This document shows positions 31,691-41,860 of a stretch of DNA of 64,000 bases, in pieces. Source of the stretch: Streptomyces eurythermus (lineage in GTDB: Bacteria > Actinomycetota > Actinomycetes > Streptomycetales > Streptomycetaceae); the NCBI RefSeq assembly GCF_014649115.1, contig NZ_BMSK01000015.1:124001-188000 (forward strand), in the 5' to 3' direction. Under the pieces are notes generated by a model. The model searched no databases and had not been told where the DNA came from. It saw only the letters and a list, made by a program, of their open reading frames with translations. The position numbers and the translations under genes were made by a program. The number at the start of each line of letters is the position of its first letter. Position 1 is the stretch's first letter.

Positions 31691-32494
31691 TCAGTGGCCG
31701 CGGACGCGGGACAGGTTCAGCGGGTAGTTGAGGCCGCCGGTCACAGGGAGGGTCGCCCCGTTGATCCACTCCGACTCGGGGCGTGCCAGCAGGGACACGG
31801 CGTCGGCGATGTCCTGCGGGGTGCCGAGCCGCCCGGCCGGCGTGGCGTTGGCCAGCGCGTCGCGCGCCGGCTGCGGAACCACCGAGGAGGCGTCGGTGAG
31901 GACGAAGCCCAGGGCGAGGCCGTTGACGGTCACGCCACCGGCGCCGAACTCGTCGGCCGCGTACCGGACGTAGCCCTCCAGCGCGGCCTTCGTGACGCCG
32001 TGCGCGGCGAGGCCGGGCGCGGTCGGGCCCCAGGACGAGCCGCTGGAGACGACCACGAGCCGCCCGTACCCCCGCTCCCGCATCGCGGGTACGAAGGCGG
32101 TGGTGAGCCGGTGCAGCAGGACGACGTCGTTGCGGACCTTGTCGCCGAGCGCGGTCGGGTCCATGCCGGCCAGCGGCACGCGCGGGTACGAGGCGCAGGC
32201 GTTGCTGACGACCACGTCGAGGTGGTCCACCCGTTCCCGCACGGCGGTGACCAGTTCCTCGGCGCCGTCGGCCGCGTCCAGGTCGGCCCTGAGCACCGTG
32301 GCCTTTACACCTTTTTCCTCGCACGCGGCCGCCACGGCCTCGGCCTCGTCCAGCGAGCTTCGGTACGTGAGCACGACGTCGGCCCCGAGCCCGGCGAGAG
32401 TGGTGGCCGTCGCGGCCCCGATCCCCCGGCTACCGCCTGTCACCAGCGCGATCCTGCCCTGAAGCGGGCCGGATGCGGAGACGCTACGAGTCAT
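31691..32494 (-). CDS. Short-chain dehydrogenase/reductase with His at the catalytic Tyr position
   Basis: This 267-residue classical SDR has the cofactor motif TGGSRGIG (about residue 19), SNACAS in place of NNAG, and SSGSSW holding the catalytic Ser. The usual YxxxK reads HGVTK: the general-acid Tyr is His (codon CAC), while the Lys is kept. The C-terminal end (EWINGATLPVTGGL) is standard. The ATG at 32494 has GAGG upstream; a TTG six bases earlier is a poorer start. It is divergent from a MarR regulator with a perfect palindrome in the gap, so it is probably that regulator's target. Whether it still reduces a ketone is doubtful; a binding role is possible. Confidence 0.88.
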   Translation of the reverse strand: MTRSVSASGPLQGRIALVTGGSRGIGAATATTLAGLGADVVLTYRSSLDEAEAVAAACEEKGVKATVLRADLDAADGAEELVTAVRERVDHLDVVVSNACASYPRVPLAGMDPTALGDKVRNDVVLLHRLTTAFVPAMRERGYGRLVVVSSGSSWGPTAPGLAAHGVTKAALEGYVRYAADEFGAGGVTVNGLALGFVLTDASSVVPQPARDALANATPAGRLGTPQDIADAVSLLARPESEWINGATLPVTGGLNYPLNLSRVRGH

Positions 32495-32523
32495 CGGCAA
32501 GGCACCTCTATTCGACTGCGTCG

Positions 32524-32550
32524 CTTCCTGGTAATTAAACGACCAGGAAG
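32524..32550. promoter_or_regulatory. MarR operator: perfect 9-bp inverted repeat
   Basis: CTTCCTGGT (32524-32532) is repeated inverted as ACCAGGAAG (32542-32550) with a 9-bp spacer containing TAATTAAA. It lies between the divergent SDR and MarR genes, covering the -35 region expected for the marR promoter (-10 TAGGGT at 32566) and close upstream of the SDR start. Confidence 0.75.
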
Positions 32551-32565
32551 GTAATGGCCAGCAGC

Positions 32566-32571
32566 TAGGGT
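32566..32571 (+). promoter_or_regulatory. -10 element for a leaderless marR mRNA
   Basis: TAGGGT ends six bases before the ATG at 32578, with no room for a ribosome site; a leaderless transcript is expected. Confidence 0.5.
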
Positions 32572-32577
32572 AGACCC

Positions 32578-33096
32578 ATGGGTGATCGCCAGCAAGCCGT
32601 CGATCGCGTCGACGTGATCATGAAGCAGGTCGCGCAGGTCTCCACGGCGCCCGACCTGACGTCCAAGGAACTCTGCCAGCGGATTCAGCGCGTCGCCCAC
32701 CATCTGGAGACCCGGCTCCGCCGCGAACTGGCCGTCTTCGGCATCGAACCCTGGGAGATCGAACTGCTCGCCTCCCTGCGCCGGGTCGGGCCGCCCCACC
32801 AGGTGACCGCCGGTTCACTCCAGGACATCATGCAGCTGACCACCGGCGCCGTCACCAAGCGCGTGGCCGCCCTGGAGAAGAAGGGGTGGGTGCGCCGGGA
32901 GGTCGACGCCGGCGATCGCCGCCAGGTACTGGTCTGCCTCACGGACGAAGGGGAGCAGCGGGCGCTCGAGGTCTTCGCCACCAAGACGGAGACGGAGGCG
33001 CGGGTGCTGTCCGCCCTCGACCTCGACACCCAGCGGCGGCTCAACGACGATCTGCGCACGCTCCTGATCGACCTGGAGGGAGCGGTCCGCACCTGA
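32578..33096 (+). CDS. MarR-family transcriptional regulator
   Basis: This 172-residue winged-helix repressor has a 35-residue N-terminal extension and then the MarR core. LASLRRVGPPHQVTAGSL begins the DNA-binding domain. DIMQLTTGAVTKRVAALEKKGWV is the recognition helix. REVDAGDRRQVLVCLTDEG is the wing, with the conserved Asp-Arg-Arg. Long terminal helices form the dimer interface. It is transcribed divergently from the SDR gene across a palindromic operator, the usual set-up for a ligand-released repressor. The ligand may be a cluster intermediate; this is inference from position at the edge of the polyketide cluster. Confidence 0.92.
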   Translation: MGDRQQAVDRVDVIMKQVAQVSTAPDLTSKELCQRIQRVAHHLETRLRRELAVFGIEPWEIELLASLRRVGPPHQVTAGSLQDIMQLTTGAVTKRVAALEKKGWVRREVDAGDRRQVLVCLTDEGEQRALEVFATKTETEARVLSALDLDTQRRLNDDLRTLLIDLEGAVRT

Positions 33097-33125
33097 CCGC
33101 TCCCCTCGCCCCGGCCTCGGTCCCG

Positions 33126-34904
33126 TCAGCCGGTGATCTCGCAGATGGCGGCGCCGGAGGTGAGGGAGGCGCCGACCTCGGCGGTCAGGCCCTTGACGGT
33201 GCCCGCCTTGTGGGCGTTGAGGGGCTGTTCCATCTTCATGGCCTCCAGGACGACGACCAGGTCGCCTTCCTTGACCTCCTGGCCCTCCTCGACGGCGATC
33301 TTGACGACGGTGCCCTGCATCGGGGAGGCCAGGGTGTCGCCGGAGGCGACGGGCCCGGACTTCTTCGCCGCGCGCCGCTTGGGCTTGGCCCCGGCCGCGA
33401 GGCCCGTGCGGGCCAGGCTCATGCCCAGGCTGGAGGGCAGGGAGACCTCCAGGCGCTTGCCGCCGACCTCGACCACGACCGTCTCACGCGCCGCGTCCTC
33501 GTCGGCCTCGGCGTCGGCCGGGGCGGTGAAGGGCTTGATGTCGTTGACGAACTCGGTCTCGATCCAGCGGGTGTGGACCGTGAACGGATCGCTGGAGCCG
33601 GTGAGTTCGGGGGCGAAGGCGGGGTCGGTGACGACCTTGCGGTGGAAGGGGATGGCGGTGGCCATGCCCTCCACGCGGAACTCCTCCAGGGCGCGGGCGG
33701 CCCGCTGGAGGGCCTCCTTGCGGGTGCGGCCGGTGACGATCAGCTTGGCCAGCAGGGAGTCCCACGCCGGGCCGATGACACTGCCGGCCTCCACACCCGC
33801 GTCCAGACGGACACCGGGGCCGGAGGGGGCTTCGAAGGTGGTGACGGTGCCGGGCGCGGGCAGGAAGTTACGGCCCGGGTCCTCGCCGTTGATACGGAAC
33901 TCGAAGGAGTGACCGCGCAGCACCGGATCGTCGTAGCCGAGTTCCTCGCCGTCGGCGATGCGGAACATCTCGCGGACCAGGTCGATGCCGGCGACCTCCT
34001 CGGTGACCGGGTGCTCGACCTGGAGACGGGTGTTGACCTCCAGGAAGGAGATCGTGCCGTCCTGCCCCACCAGGAACTCACACGTGCCCGCGCCCTCGTA
34101 CCCGGCCTCCTTCAGGATGGCCTTCGACGCCCGGTACAGCTCCGCCATCTGAGCGTCGGAGAGGAACGGTGCGGGCGCCTCCTCCACCAGCTTCTGGTGG
34201 CGGCGCTGCAGGGAGCAGTCGCGGGTGGAGACCACGACGACGTTGCCGTGCTTGTCGGCCAGGCACTGCGTCTCCACATGCCGCGGCCGGTCCAGATACC
34301 GCTCCACGAAGCACTCGCCGCGGCCGAACGCGGCGACCGCCTCGCGCACGGCGGACTCGTACAGCTCCGGGACCTCTTCGAGGGTGCGGGCGACCTTCAG
34401 ACCGCGCCCGCCGCCACCGAACGCGGCCTTGATCGCGATCGGCAGACCGTGCTCCTCCGCGAAGGCCACGACCTCCTCCGCACCCGAGACCGGGTCCGGG
34501 GTGCCGGCGACCAGCGGGGCGCCGGCGCGCTGGGCGATGTGCCGGGCGGCGACCTTGTCACCGAGGTCGCGGATGGCCTGCGGCGGCGGGCCGATCCAGA
34601 TCAGGCCCGCGTCCAGGACCGCCTGGGCGAACTCGGCGTTCTCGGACAGGAAGCCGTAACCCGGGTGGATCGCGTCCGCACCGGACTGCTTGGCGGCCAG
34701 CAGCACCTTCTCGATGTCCAGGTAACTGGTGGCCGGGGTGTCACCCCCCAGCGCGAACGCCTCGTCGGCGGCCCGTACGTGCAGAGCGTCGCGGTCCGGG
34801 TCGGCGTAGACGGCCACGCTCGCGATCCCGGCGTCCCGGCAGGCCCGGGCCACGCGGACAGCGATTTCGCCACGGTTGGCGATGAGCACCTTGCGCAGAC
34901 TCAT
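33126..34904 (-). CDS. Acyl-CoA carboxylase alpha subunit (biotin carboxylase + BCCP)
   Basis: This 592-residue subunit carboxylates biotin and carries it. The biotin carboxylase domain spans about residues 1-450: KVLIANRGEIAVRVAR, HPGYGFLSENAEFA, the ATP-grasp AAFGGGGRGLKV, and FLEVNTRLQVEHPVTE. A Lys/Ala-rich linker follows, then a biotinyl domain with VLEAMKMEQPL (biotinylated Lys near residue 558). The ATG at 34904 gives MSLRKVLIANRGE, the usual start. The gene is downstream of the beta and epsilon subunits and the polyketide genes, so its likely job is malonyl-CoA supply for polyketide synthesis, as with jadJ in jadomycin (from memory). It could also serve primary metabolism. Confidence 0.93.
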   Translation of the reverse strand: MSLRKVLIANRGEIAVRVARACRDAGIASVAVYADPDRDALHVRAADEAFALGGDTPATSYLDIEKVLLAAKQSGADAIHPGYGFLSENAEFAQAVLDAGLIWIGPPPQAIRDLGDKVAARHIAQRAGAPLVAGTPDPVSGAEEVVAFAEEHGLPIAIKAAFGGGGRGLKVARTLEEVPELYESAVREAVAAFGRGECFVERYLDRPRHVETQCLADKHGNVVVVSTRDCSLQRRHQKLVEEAPAPFLSDAQMAELYRASKAILKEAGYEGAGTCEFLVGQDGTISFLEVNTRLQVEHPVTEEVAGIDLVREMFRIADGEELGYDDPVLRGHSFEFRINGEDPGRNFLPAPGTVTTFEAPSGPGVRLDAGVEAGSVIGPAWDSLLAKLIVTGRTRKEALQRAARALEEFRVEGMATAIPFHRKVVTDPAFAPELTGSSDPFTVHTRWIETEFVNDIKPFTAPADAEADEDAARETVVVEVGGKRLEVSLPSSLGMSLARTGLAAGAKPKRRAAKKSGPVASGDTLASPMQGTVVKIAVEEGQEVKEGDLVVVLEAMKMEQPLNAHKAGTVKGLTAEVGASLTSGAAICEITG

Positions 34905-35243
34905 TTCGAGATCCCTTCCCCGGCGCACCGCACCGGCGCCAACATCGACTGCCACCCGCTCCCCATCCGTACCACCCCGGAGCCCGCGGCGATGCCGCCC
35001 ATCCGGTGACCCCGCGTCGGTGTCGGGTGCGCCGGGGCGGGAGTCCGCCGGTGGCCGATGGTGGCGCGCGGCCGTACGCGGTGGTCCGGGAGGACACCGG
35101 AACGGGCCCGTCCGGTGGGGTCGGGGCGGGTGCGAAGGCGGGCGCGCGGTGCCGCCACCTCGTGGGGCGCGTGGGGAGAGAACACGTGCTGCTCCGTGGT
35201 TCTGTCGTGGTCCGCGGTGGTACGTGCGTGCCGGACGGGCCGG
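34905..35243. other. 339-bp gap between the carboxylase alpha and epsilon genes
   Basis: No gene with codon bias is visible. A gap this long in an otherwise tight run suggests that the alpha-subunit gene has its own promoter here. No clear hairpin or operator was found. Confidence 0.5.
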
Positions 35244-35453
35244 CTACGAGGCGGTCTGCCAGCTGTGCGAGGCCAGGAACCCGGCGTTGCGCTCCAGCCG
35301 GAACCAGCGCGCGGCCGCCGGACGCGGGGCGGCCGGTTCCGCCGCGGTGCCCGCCCGCTGCGCGAGCGCGGTGAGTACGGCCGTCAGGGCGGCGAGTTCC
35401 TCGGCGTCGACCTGTCCCCGGACGATCCGGAAGAGGGGCTCAGCGGTGCTCAT
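35244..35453 (-). CDS. Acyl-CoA carboxylase epsilon subunit, 69 aa
   Basis: This small AccE/PccE-like subunit stabilises the alpha-beta carboxylase complex in actinobacteria. Family marks are LFRIVRGQVDAEELAALTAVL at the N terminus and the C-terminal aromatic stretch SHSWQTAS, with an Ala/Pro-rich linker between. The start is ATG at 35453 (GGAGG about ten bases upstream); GTG at 35459 is possible. It lies 25 bp downstream of the beta subunit on the same strand, as usual for this pair. Confidence 0.88.
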   Translation of the reverse strand: MSTAEPLFRIVRGQVDAEELAALTAVLTALAQRAGTAAEPAAPRPAAARWFRLERNAGFLASHSWQTAS

Positions 35454-35478
35454 GGACACAGGACCTCCGTTGCCGATG

Positions 35479-37006
<1,528 letters not shown>

Positions 37007-37023
<17 letters not shown>

Positions 37024-37900
37024 GGGTACCCTCCGGTTGCCCTGCCAACTGGTCGGTGGGCTCGTGGTCGTTGGCGGCCTGGTGCATGGACGTCAGTCGG
37101 TGCGGTGAGGTGAGGCGCACGGGCAGCCGGCGTACGGCCGGGGGCGCCGTGCCGAGGACCGCGACCGCCGCGGTGTGGGCGTCGGCGCGGGGCAGGTCGG
37201 TGACCGTCCAGCCGTGCGGCCGGGACCGGGTGTCGGCGCCGAGGTAGTCGGCGGACGCGGGGCGGCTCAGACCGGTGCCGATGCCCTTGAGGTACGCCTC
37301 CTTGCGCGCCCACAGCTGGGCGAACGCGCCGGGGCGCGCGCCGGGCGGCAGCCGGTCCAGTTCCGCGCGTTCGGCCGGGTGCAGTAAGGGGGCGCAGGCG
37401 TCGACGGTGCCGGGACCCGGCACCCGCTGCACGTCGACGCCGACGGGGACCGATGCCACCCCGATCAGGGCCAGGCCGTGGCTGTGCGAGAGGGAGAAGT
37501 GCAGCGGGGGCGGTGTGCCCGGGACCGCGGGACGGCCGTGCGGGCCGCCGCACCCCGGGCACGGCTCGCGGACGAGGACCACCTCCCGCGCGGGAACGCA
37601 CAGGTAGGCGCCGAGCAGGGTGCGCAGGGCGAGGTGCGAGGCGACGTAGAGGGCCCGGTCGGCGGGCCGGCGCAGGGTGGCCGCGCGCTTCCGCTCCGCC
37701 GCGTCGAGTACGTCGCGTACATCGAGTACGTCGGGTACGCCTTGGCCGGCGAGGAGGCCGGTCGGGGCGCCCGGTTCGGGGCAGCGCAGCAGCCACAGGT
37801 CCACGCGCCGGCCGTCCGGTACCGGGAGCGTTTCCGGTACGGCGTCCGGTACCGGTACCGGTACCGGTACCGCCCAGCGTTCCTCAGCCCGCGTACGCAA
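37007..37900 (-). CDS. 4'-phosphopantetheinyl transferase, Sfp type
   Basis: This enzyme activates the acyl carrier protein by adding phosphopantetheine from CoA. The family motifs are SLSHSHGLALIGVA, GVDVQRV and WARKEAYLKGIGTGLS (WxxKEAxxK). In GVDVQ the usual second acidic residue of GxDxE is Gln. The TTG at 37900 overlaps the upstream oxygenase stop; a GTG further in (VDLWLLRCPEPG) is an alternative start that would remove the Val-Pro repeat region. As coded here it is 297 residues. It overlaps the carboxylase beta gene. Its presence inside the cluster recalls jadM in jadomycin (from memory). Confidence 0.9.
37846..37871. repeat. Hexanucleotide repeat (CCGGTA)4
   Basis: Four uninterrupted CCGGTA units plus CC lie near the 5' end of the phosphopantetheinyl transferase gene, coding Val-Pro repeats if the TTG start is used. 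Unit changes keep the frame. Confidence 0.8.
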
Positions 37901-39404
37901 GCCGGATCCGGGGTTCCGCCGGGCCCGCCCAGCGGTCCAGGGCGTCGCGGACCGCCGCCGGGCCGGGGCCGTCGGCCGCCCAGGCGACGTACCCGTCCGG
38001 CCGGATGAGCAGCGTCGTGCGGACGTCCGCGGGGGCGGTCACGACGCGGTCGGACCAGTCCGCCACCGCCGTGCGCACGGCCTCGTCGGGGCTGAGCAGC
38101 ACGAAGCGGCCGGTGCCCAGGGCGCCGTCGAGCCGTCCGCCGGTCAGCCGCCCGTGGAAGAACCGGCCCACGAGCCGGTGGTCGCCGCGCTGCCGCCCGT
38201 AGGTGATACCGGTACCGGAGACGGCCAGGCCCTCCCGGCGGCCCAGCGCCTCGCCGAGCGGGCCCAGGTGTCCGGCGAACCAGACCATCGCCCGCTGGGC
38301 GAGCCGGGTGCGTCCGCTCTGCCGGATGGCCGCGCGGACCAGGGAGCCCGACGTGCGCAGCACCTCCTCGCCGACCGGGTGCGTCTCCGCCTCGTAGGTG
38401 TCGAGCAGGGCATCATCACCGTGGCCGCGCACCGCCGCCGCCAGCTTCCAGGCGAGGTTCATCGCGTCCTGCAGGCCGGTGTTCATGCCCATGCCGCCGG
38501 CCGGCGAGTGGACGTGCGCGGCGTCGCCGGCCAGGAAGAAGCGGCCCTCGCGGTACCGGGTGGCCTGGCGCTCGTCGCTGTGGAAGCGCGAGACCCAGCG
38601 CGGCTCGTACATGCCGAAGTCCCGGCCGAGAATGGCCCGGCACAGCCGGCGCAGCTCCTCGAAGTCCACGGACTCGTCCGCCGAGCTGTCGGTGTGCCGG
38701 TTCCAGGCGAGCACGCGGTAGTAGCCGTCGCCGAAGGGGGCGACGAAGGCGAACCCGTGCTCGTTGGCGTCCACCGTGAGCAGGTCGGCGGGCGCCTCCT
38801 TCATCAGCACGTCGGCGAGGATCACCGAGCGCAGCACGGAGTCGCCGGGGAAGGGGATGTCCAGCAGCCGCCGTACGGTGCTGTGTACCCCGTCGGTGCC
38901 GACCGCGTAGGCCGCGCGGTGGGTCTCCCGGCTGCCGTCGGCGGTGATGGCGTCCAGCTCGACCCCGTGCGCGTCCTGGCGCAGCCCGGTCACCTCGGTG
39001 TCGTGGCGGAACTCCACGCCGAGGGAGACGGCCCGCCGCTCCAGCGCTTGTTCCACGTAAAACTGCGGGGTGATCAGCACGTACGGGTAGCGGGTGCGCA
39101 GGTGCGCGAAGTGGATGTCCAGGTCGCCGAAGAGCGGCAGGGTGGGCAGCTTGGTGCCGGTGGCGATGATGTCCTCGGCGACGCCGCGCGCCTGGAGCTG
39201 TTCCAGGGTGCGTGCGTGCACGGTGAACGAGCGGGTCAGATTGCTGAGTTTCCGGCCGCGCTTCTCCAGGACGGTGACCCGGGTGCCGGCGGCGGCGAGG
39301 TCTCCCGCCAGCAGCAGGCCGGTGGGGCCCGCGCCGACGACCAGGACCTCGGGGCCGGTCGCCGGGCGGGGGTCCGCCGGGGATCGCGGTGCGGACTTCG
39401 ACAT
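37884..39404 (-). CDS. FAD-dependent aromatic polyketide monooxygenase (third in operon)
   Basis: This 506-residue class A flavoprotein hydroxylase has the FAD-binding GxGxxG in LVVGAGPTGLLLAGDL, the NADPH-linked DG motif in AVGTDGVHSTVRRL, and the GD motif in FFLAGDAAHVHSPAGGMGMNTG. A C-terminal thioredoxin-like domain (TLLIRPDGYVAWA) follows. The start is ATG at 39404 with GAGGGAG upstream. It is more distant in sequence from the other two oxygenases than they are from each other (it has TRSFTVHARTLEQL where they have PRTMEVF or ARTMEIF). Oxidation of an angucyclinone intermediate is inferred from the cluster; the exact carbon is unknown. Confidence 0.92.
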   Translation of the reverse strand: MSKSAPRSPADPRPATGPEVLVVGAGPTGLLLAGDLAAAGTRVTVLEKRGRKLSNLTRSFTVHARTLEQLQARGVAEDIIATGTKLPTLPLFGDLDIHFAHLRTRYPYVLITPQFYVEQALERRAVSLGVEFRHDTEVTGLRQDAHGVELDAITADGSRETHRAAYAVGTDGVHSTVRRLLDIPFPGDSVLRSVILADVLMKEAPADLLTVDANEHGFAFVAPFGDGYYRVLAWNRHTDSSADESVDFEELRRLCRAILGRDFGMYEPRWVSRFHSDERQATRYREGRFFLAGDAAHVHSPAGGMGMNTGLQDAMNLAWKLAAAVRGHGDDALLDTYEAETHPVGEEVLRTSGSLVRAAIRQSGRTRLAQRAMVWFAGHLGPLGEALGRREGLAVSGTGITYGRQRGDHRLVGRFFHGRLTGGRLDGALGTGRFVLLSPDEAVRTAVADWSDRVVTAPADVRTTLLIRPDGYVAWAADGPGPAAVRDALDRWAGPAEPRIRLAYAG

Positions 39405-39423
39405 GTCGGTCACTCCCTCGAAC

Positions 39424-40896
39424 TCAAGACACCGGTGCGCCGAACCAGCGGCGCAGGGCCGTGTCCGGCCGCCCCGCGCCGGAGTCGGTCCAGACCACGT
39501 GGCCGTCGGGACGCACCAGGACCGCACGCGCCCCCGAGAGAGCGGACGGGCCGTCGGCCGTACGGAACCCGGCCGTGACGACGTCCACCCGGTCCGCCCA
39601 GCCGGCGGCGGCGGCGCGCGCCTCCGCCGCGGACGGGCTGCCGGGGGCGAGGTCCAGCAGCACCCCGCGCGCCTTGCGGCAGGCCGCGTCGGGGGCCTGG
39701 TCCAGCTCGCCGTAGGGCATGCGGGCGCCCAGCAGCGGATGGTCGCCCGGGCCGACGTCGTACCGGATGTCCAGGCCGCTGATCAGGCCGGCCAGGTGGG
39801 CGCGGGTGTGGCGGGTGTGCGCGGGGTCGATCAGCTCGCGGAAGACCTCGCGCAGCGCCTCGACGTCCGGGCCGCCGAGCAGGAACGTCGACTGGGCGCG
39901 GATGGTGCTCAGCACCCGCTCGCCGACGGCGTGCCGCTCGGAGTGGTACGTGTCCAGCAGGCCGTCCGGGGCCCCGCCCCGGATCTCGGCGGCGAGCTTC
40001 CAGCCGAGGTTGACCGCGTCCTGGAGACCGAGGTTGAGGGCCTGTCCGCCCACGGGCATCTGCACGTGCGCGGCGTCCCCGGCGAACAGCACGCGGCCGT
40101 CGCGGTAGCGCGCCACCTGCCGGGAGGCGTCGCCGAAGGCGTTGACCCACAAAGGGGTGCCGCCGCTGATGTCCTCGCCGGTCACGCGCTTCCACACGTC
40201 GACGACCTCGGCGAAGGCGGGGGCGCCGGTGCGCGGCCGGGCCGCACGGCCGAACTCGTGCACCATCACCCGGGTGACGCCGTCGGGCCGGCGGGCGGCG
40301 ATGGCCAGGCCCCGCTGAAGCCGCTGGAAGCGCCGGTCGGGGATGTCGATGCCGGCGACGTCGGCGCGGATCAGCTCGCGGCCGGCGTCCTGTCCGGGGA
40401 AGTCGGCCCCGGTCAGCTCCCGTACGGTGCTGCGCTCGCCGTCGCAGCCGACGACATAGCGGGCGCTCACCCGGAGGGGCCGGCCGTCGGGGCCGGTGGC
40501 CTCGGCCTCGGCACCGGTGTCCGTGACGGTCAGCGCGCGCAGTTCGTGGCCGCGGCGGACGGTGGCGCCGAGGGAGAGCGCCCGGGCCTGGAGCAGTTCC
40601 TCGGTGCGGGTCTGCGGGACCTTCCACTGGCCGGGGTACGGCGTGGGCAGGGTGAGGTCCAGCGGGACGCCGCCGAAGTGGCCCATCACGTCGTTCGGCG
40701 GGGTGCCGAGCGCCTCGAGCAGGCCGCGGGCGGCGAAGATCTCCATGGTGCGGGCGTGCAGGGTCGTCGCGCGGGACTCGGTGGCCGGCCGGGGCAGCCG
40801 TTCCAGCACGACCACCTCGGCGCCGCCGAGGCGCAGTTCACCGGCGAGCATCAGCCCGACCGGGCCCGCGCCGACGACGAGGACGTCAGTCCGCAT
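39424..40896 (-). CDS. FAD-dependent aromatic polyketide monooxygenase (second in operon)
   Basis: This 490-residue flavoprotein hydroxylase belongs to the PgaE/JadH/LanE class. Motifs: VLVVGAGPVGLMLAGEL, VVGCDGERSTVREL (DG) and VLFAGDAAHVQMPVGGQALNLG (GD), then a C-terminal domain ending VLVRPDGHVVWTD. It overlaps the aromatase gene by 11 bp, so the two are coupled. In angucycline clusters the oxygenase just after the aromatase often acts later than the C-12 hydroxylase; here it lacks the fused SDR domain that UrdM-type proteins carry. Confidence 0.92.
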   Translation of the reverse strand: MRTDVLVVGAGPVGLMLAGELRLGGAEVVVLERLPRPATESRATTLHARTMEIFAARGLLEALGTPPNDVMGHFGGVPLDLTLPTPYPGQWKVPQTRTEELLQARALSLGATVRRGHELRALTVTDTGAEAEATGPDGRPLRVSARYVVGCDGERSTVRELTGADFPGQDAGRELIRADVAGIDIPDRRFQRLQRGLAIAARRPDGVTRVMVHEFGRAARPRTGAPAFAEVVDVWKRVTGEDISGGTPLWVNAFGDASRQVARYRDGRVLFAGDAAHVQMPVGGQALNLGLQDAVNLGWKLAAEIRGGAPDGLLDTYHSERHAVGERVLSTIRAQSTFLLGGPDVEALREVFRELIDPAHTRHTRAHLAGLISGLDIRYDVGPGDHPLLGARMPYGELDQAPDAACRKARGVLLDLAPGSPSAAEARAAAAGWADRVDVVTAGFRTADGPSALSGARAVLVRPDGHVVWTDSGAGRPDTALRRWFGAPVS

Positions 40897-41833
40897 GGTT
40901 CCGCCGTGCCTCGGCGTAGTCCTTGGCGTGGCCGAGGGTGGCGCGGCTGTTGGTGCTCAGCGCGCCCTGCACATAGGCGCGGGCCTCGGGGATCCCGGCG
41001 TCGGGGCCGAGGATCCGCGTGATGTTGTCGGTGTTGAGGACGACGGTGTGCTGGGAGGAGGCCGACACTCCGTCCGCGTCCTCGGTGAACGTCCAGTAGC
41101 CGGTGTGCAGGTTCATCAGCGCGGGCAGTGTGACCTGCTTGTAGGCGATCTTCCGGTGCGGGAAGCAGACCCGGTACGACTTGGTGGTGTGGGTCGAGCC
41201 GTCCTTGGCCCGGGTGTCCATCTCCAGGGTCTGCAGGCCCGGGTACTCCTCCTCGCAGCGCACGCTGGCCACGTGCGGCAGCCGCTCGGACCACAGGTGG
41301 GCGTCGTTGATGAAGTCGTAGACGTCCTTGGCCGACCCGGCGATGCGGACGGTGTCCTCGAAGGAGAAGGTGATCTCCCGCGCGGCGTGCGCGAACTCCA
41401 CGTTGGTCTTCAGCGCGGCCAGCTCGCTGCGGGAGTTGCGGTCGACGGCCTCGTCGATCCAGGCCAGGCCGGCCGGGTCGTCGTCGACGGCGCGGTAGTC
41501 GTGCAGCAGCCGCACCCGGGCCGCGGACTCGCCGGCCGGCTCGATGATCCAGGTGCCGCCCATGGCCGCGACCGGCGGGGCGGAGACCTCCTGGCGGAAG
41601 GTGATCACAAGGCCCCGCGGGTCCAGGGTGCGGCGGGAGGTCCAGTTCTTGGCCTCGCCGTTGGCGGTGGCCCAGATCCGGATCCGCTCCTCGGTCTCCC
41701 CGCCCTCCAGGCGGTCGGCGAAGATGGTGGGCGGGAAGATGCGCGGCCAGTTCTCCACGTCGGCCAGCAGCCGGTACACCGCCTCGGCCGGGGCGGCGAT
41801 GGTGATCTCGTGCTCGACCTCACGGGTGGTCAT
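40886..41833 (-). CDS. Two-domain polyketide aromatase/cyclase (SRPBCC)
   Basis: This 315-residue protein has two START/SRPBCC domains. The first, about residues 1-145, is VEHEITIAAPAEAVYRLLADVENWPRIFPPT by family pattern; the second, about residues 150-310, has ITFSFEDTVRIAGSAKDVYDF and a repeat of the Trp-Pro motif as LWSERLPHV. Two-domain ARO/CYCs act on polyketides already reduced at C-9 and aromatise the first ring (ActVII, JadD/LanL class), agreeing with the ketoreductase upstream. The ATG at 41833 is 27 bp after the ketoreductase stop, and the gene overlaps the next oxygenase. Confidence 0.93.
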   Translation of the reverse strand: MTTREVEHEITIAAPAEAVYRLLADVENWPRIFPPTIFADRLEGGETEERIRIWATANGEAKNWTSRRTLDPRGLVITFRQEVSAPPVAAMGGTWIIEPAGESAARVRLLHDYRAVDDDPAGLAWIDEAVDRNSRSELAALKTNVEFAHAAREITFSFEDTVRIAGSAKDVYDFINDAHLWSERLPHVASVRCEEEYPGLQTLEMDTRAKDGSTHTTKSYRVCFPHRKIAYKQVTLPALMNLHTGYWTFTEDADGVSASSQHTVVLNTDNITRILGPDAGIPEARAYVQGALSTNSRATLGHAKDYAEARRNHAD

Positions 41834-41860
41834 CGCGGTAGCTCCTTGGAAGGCGGGGGA

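Noticed and set aside
37846..37871. Hexanucleotide repeat as a phase-variation switch
   Set aside because: The unit is six bases, so gain or loss does not shift the frame.
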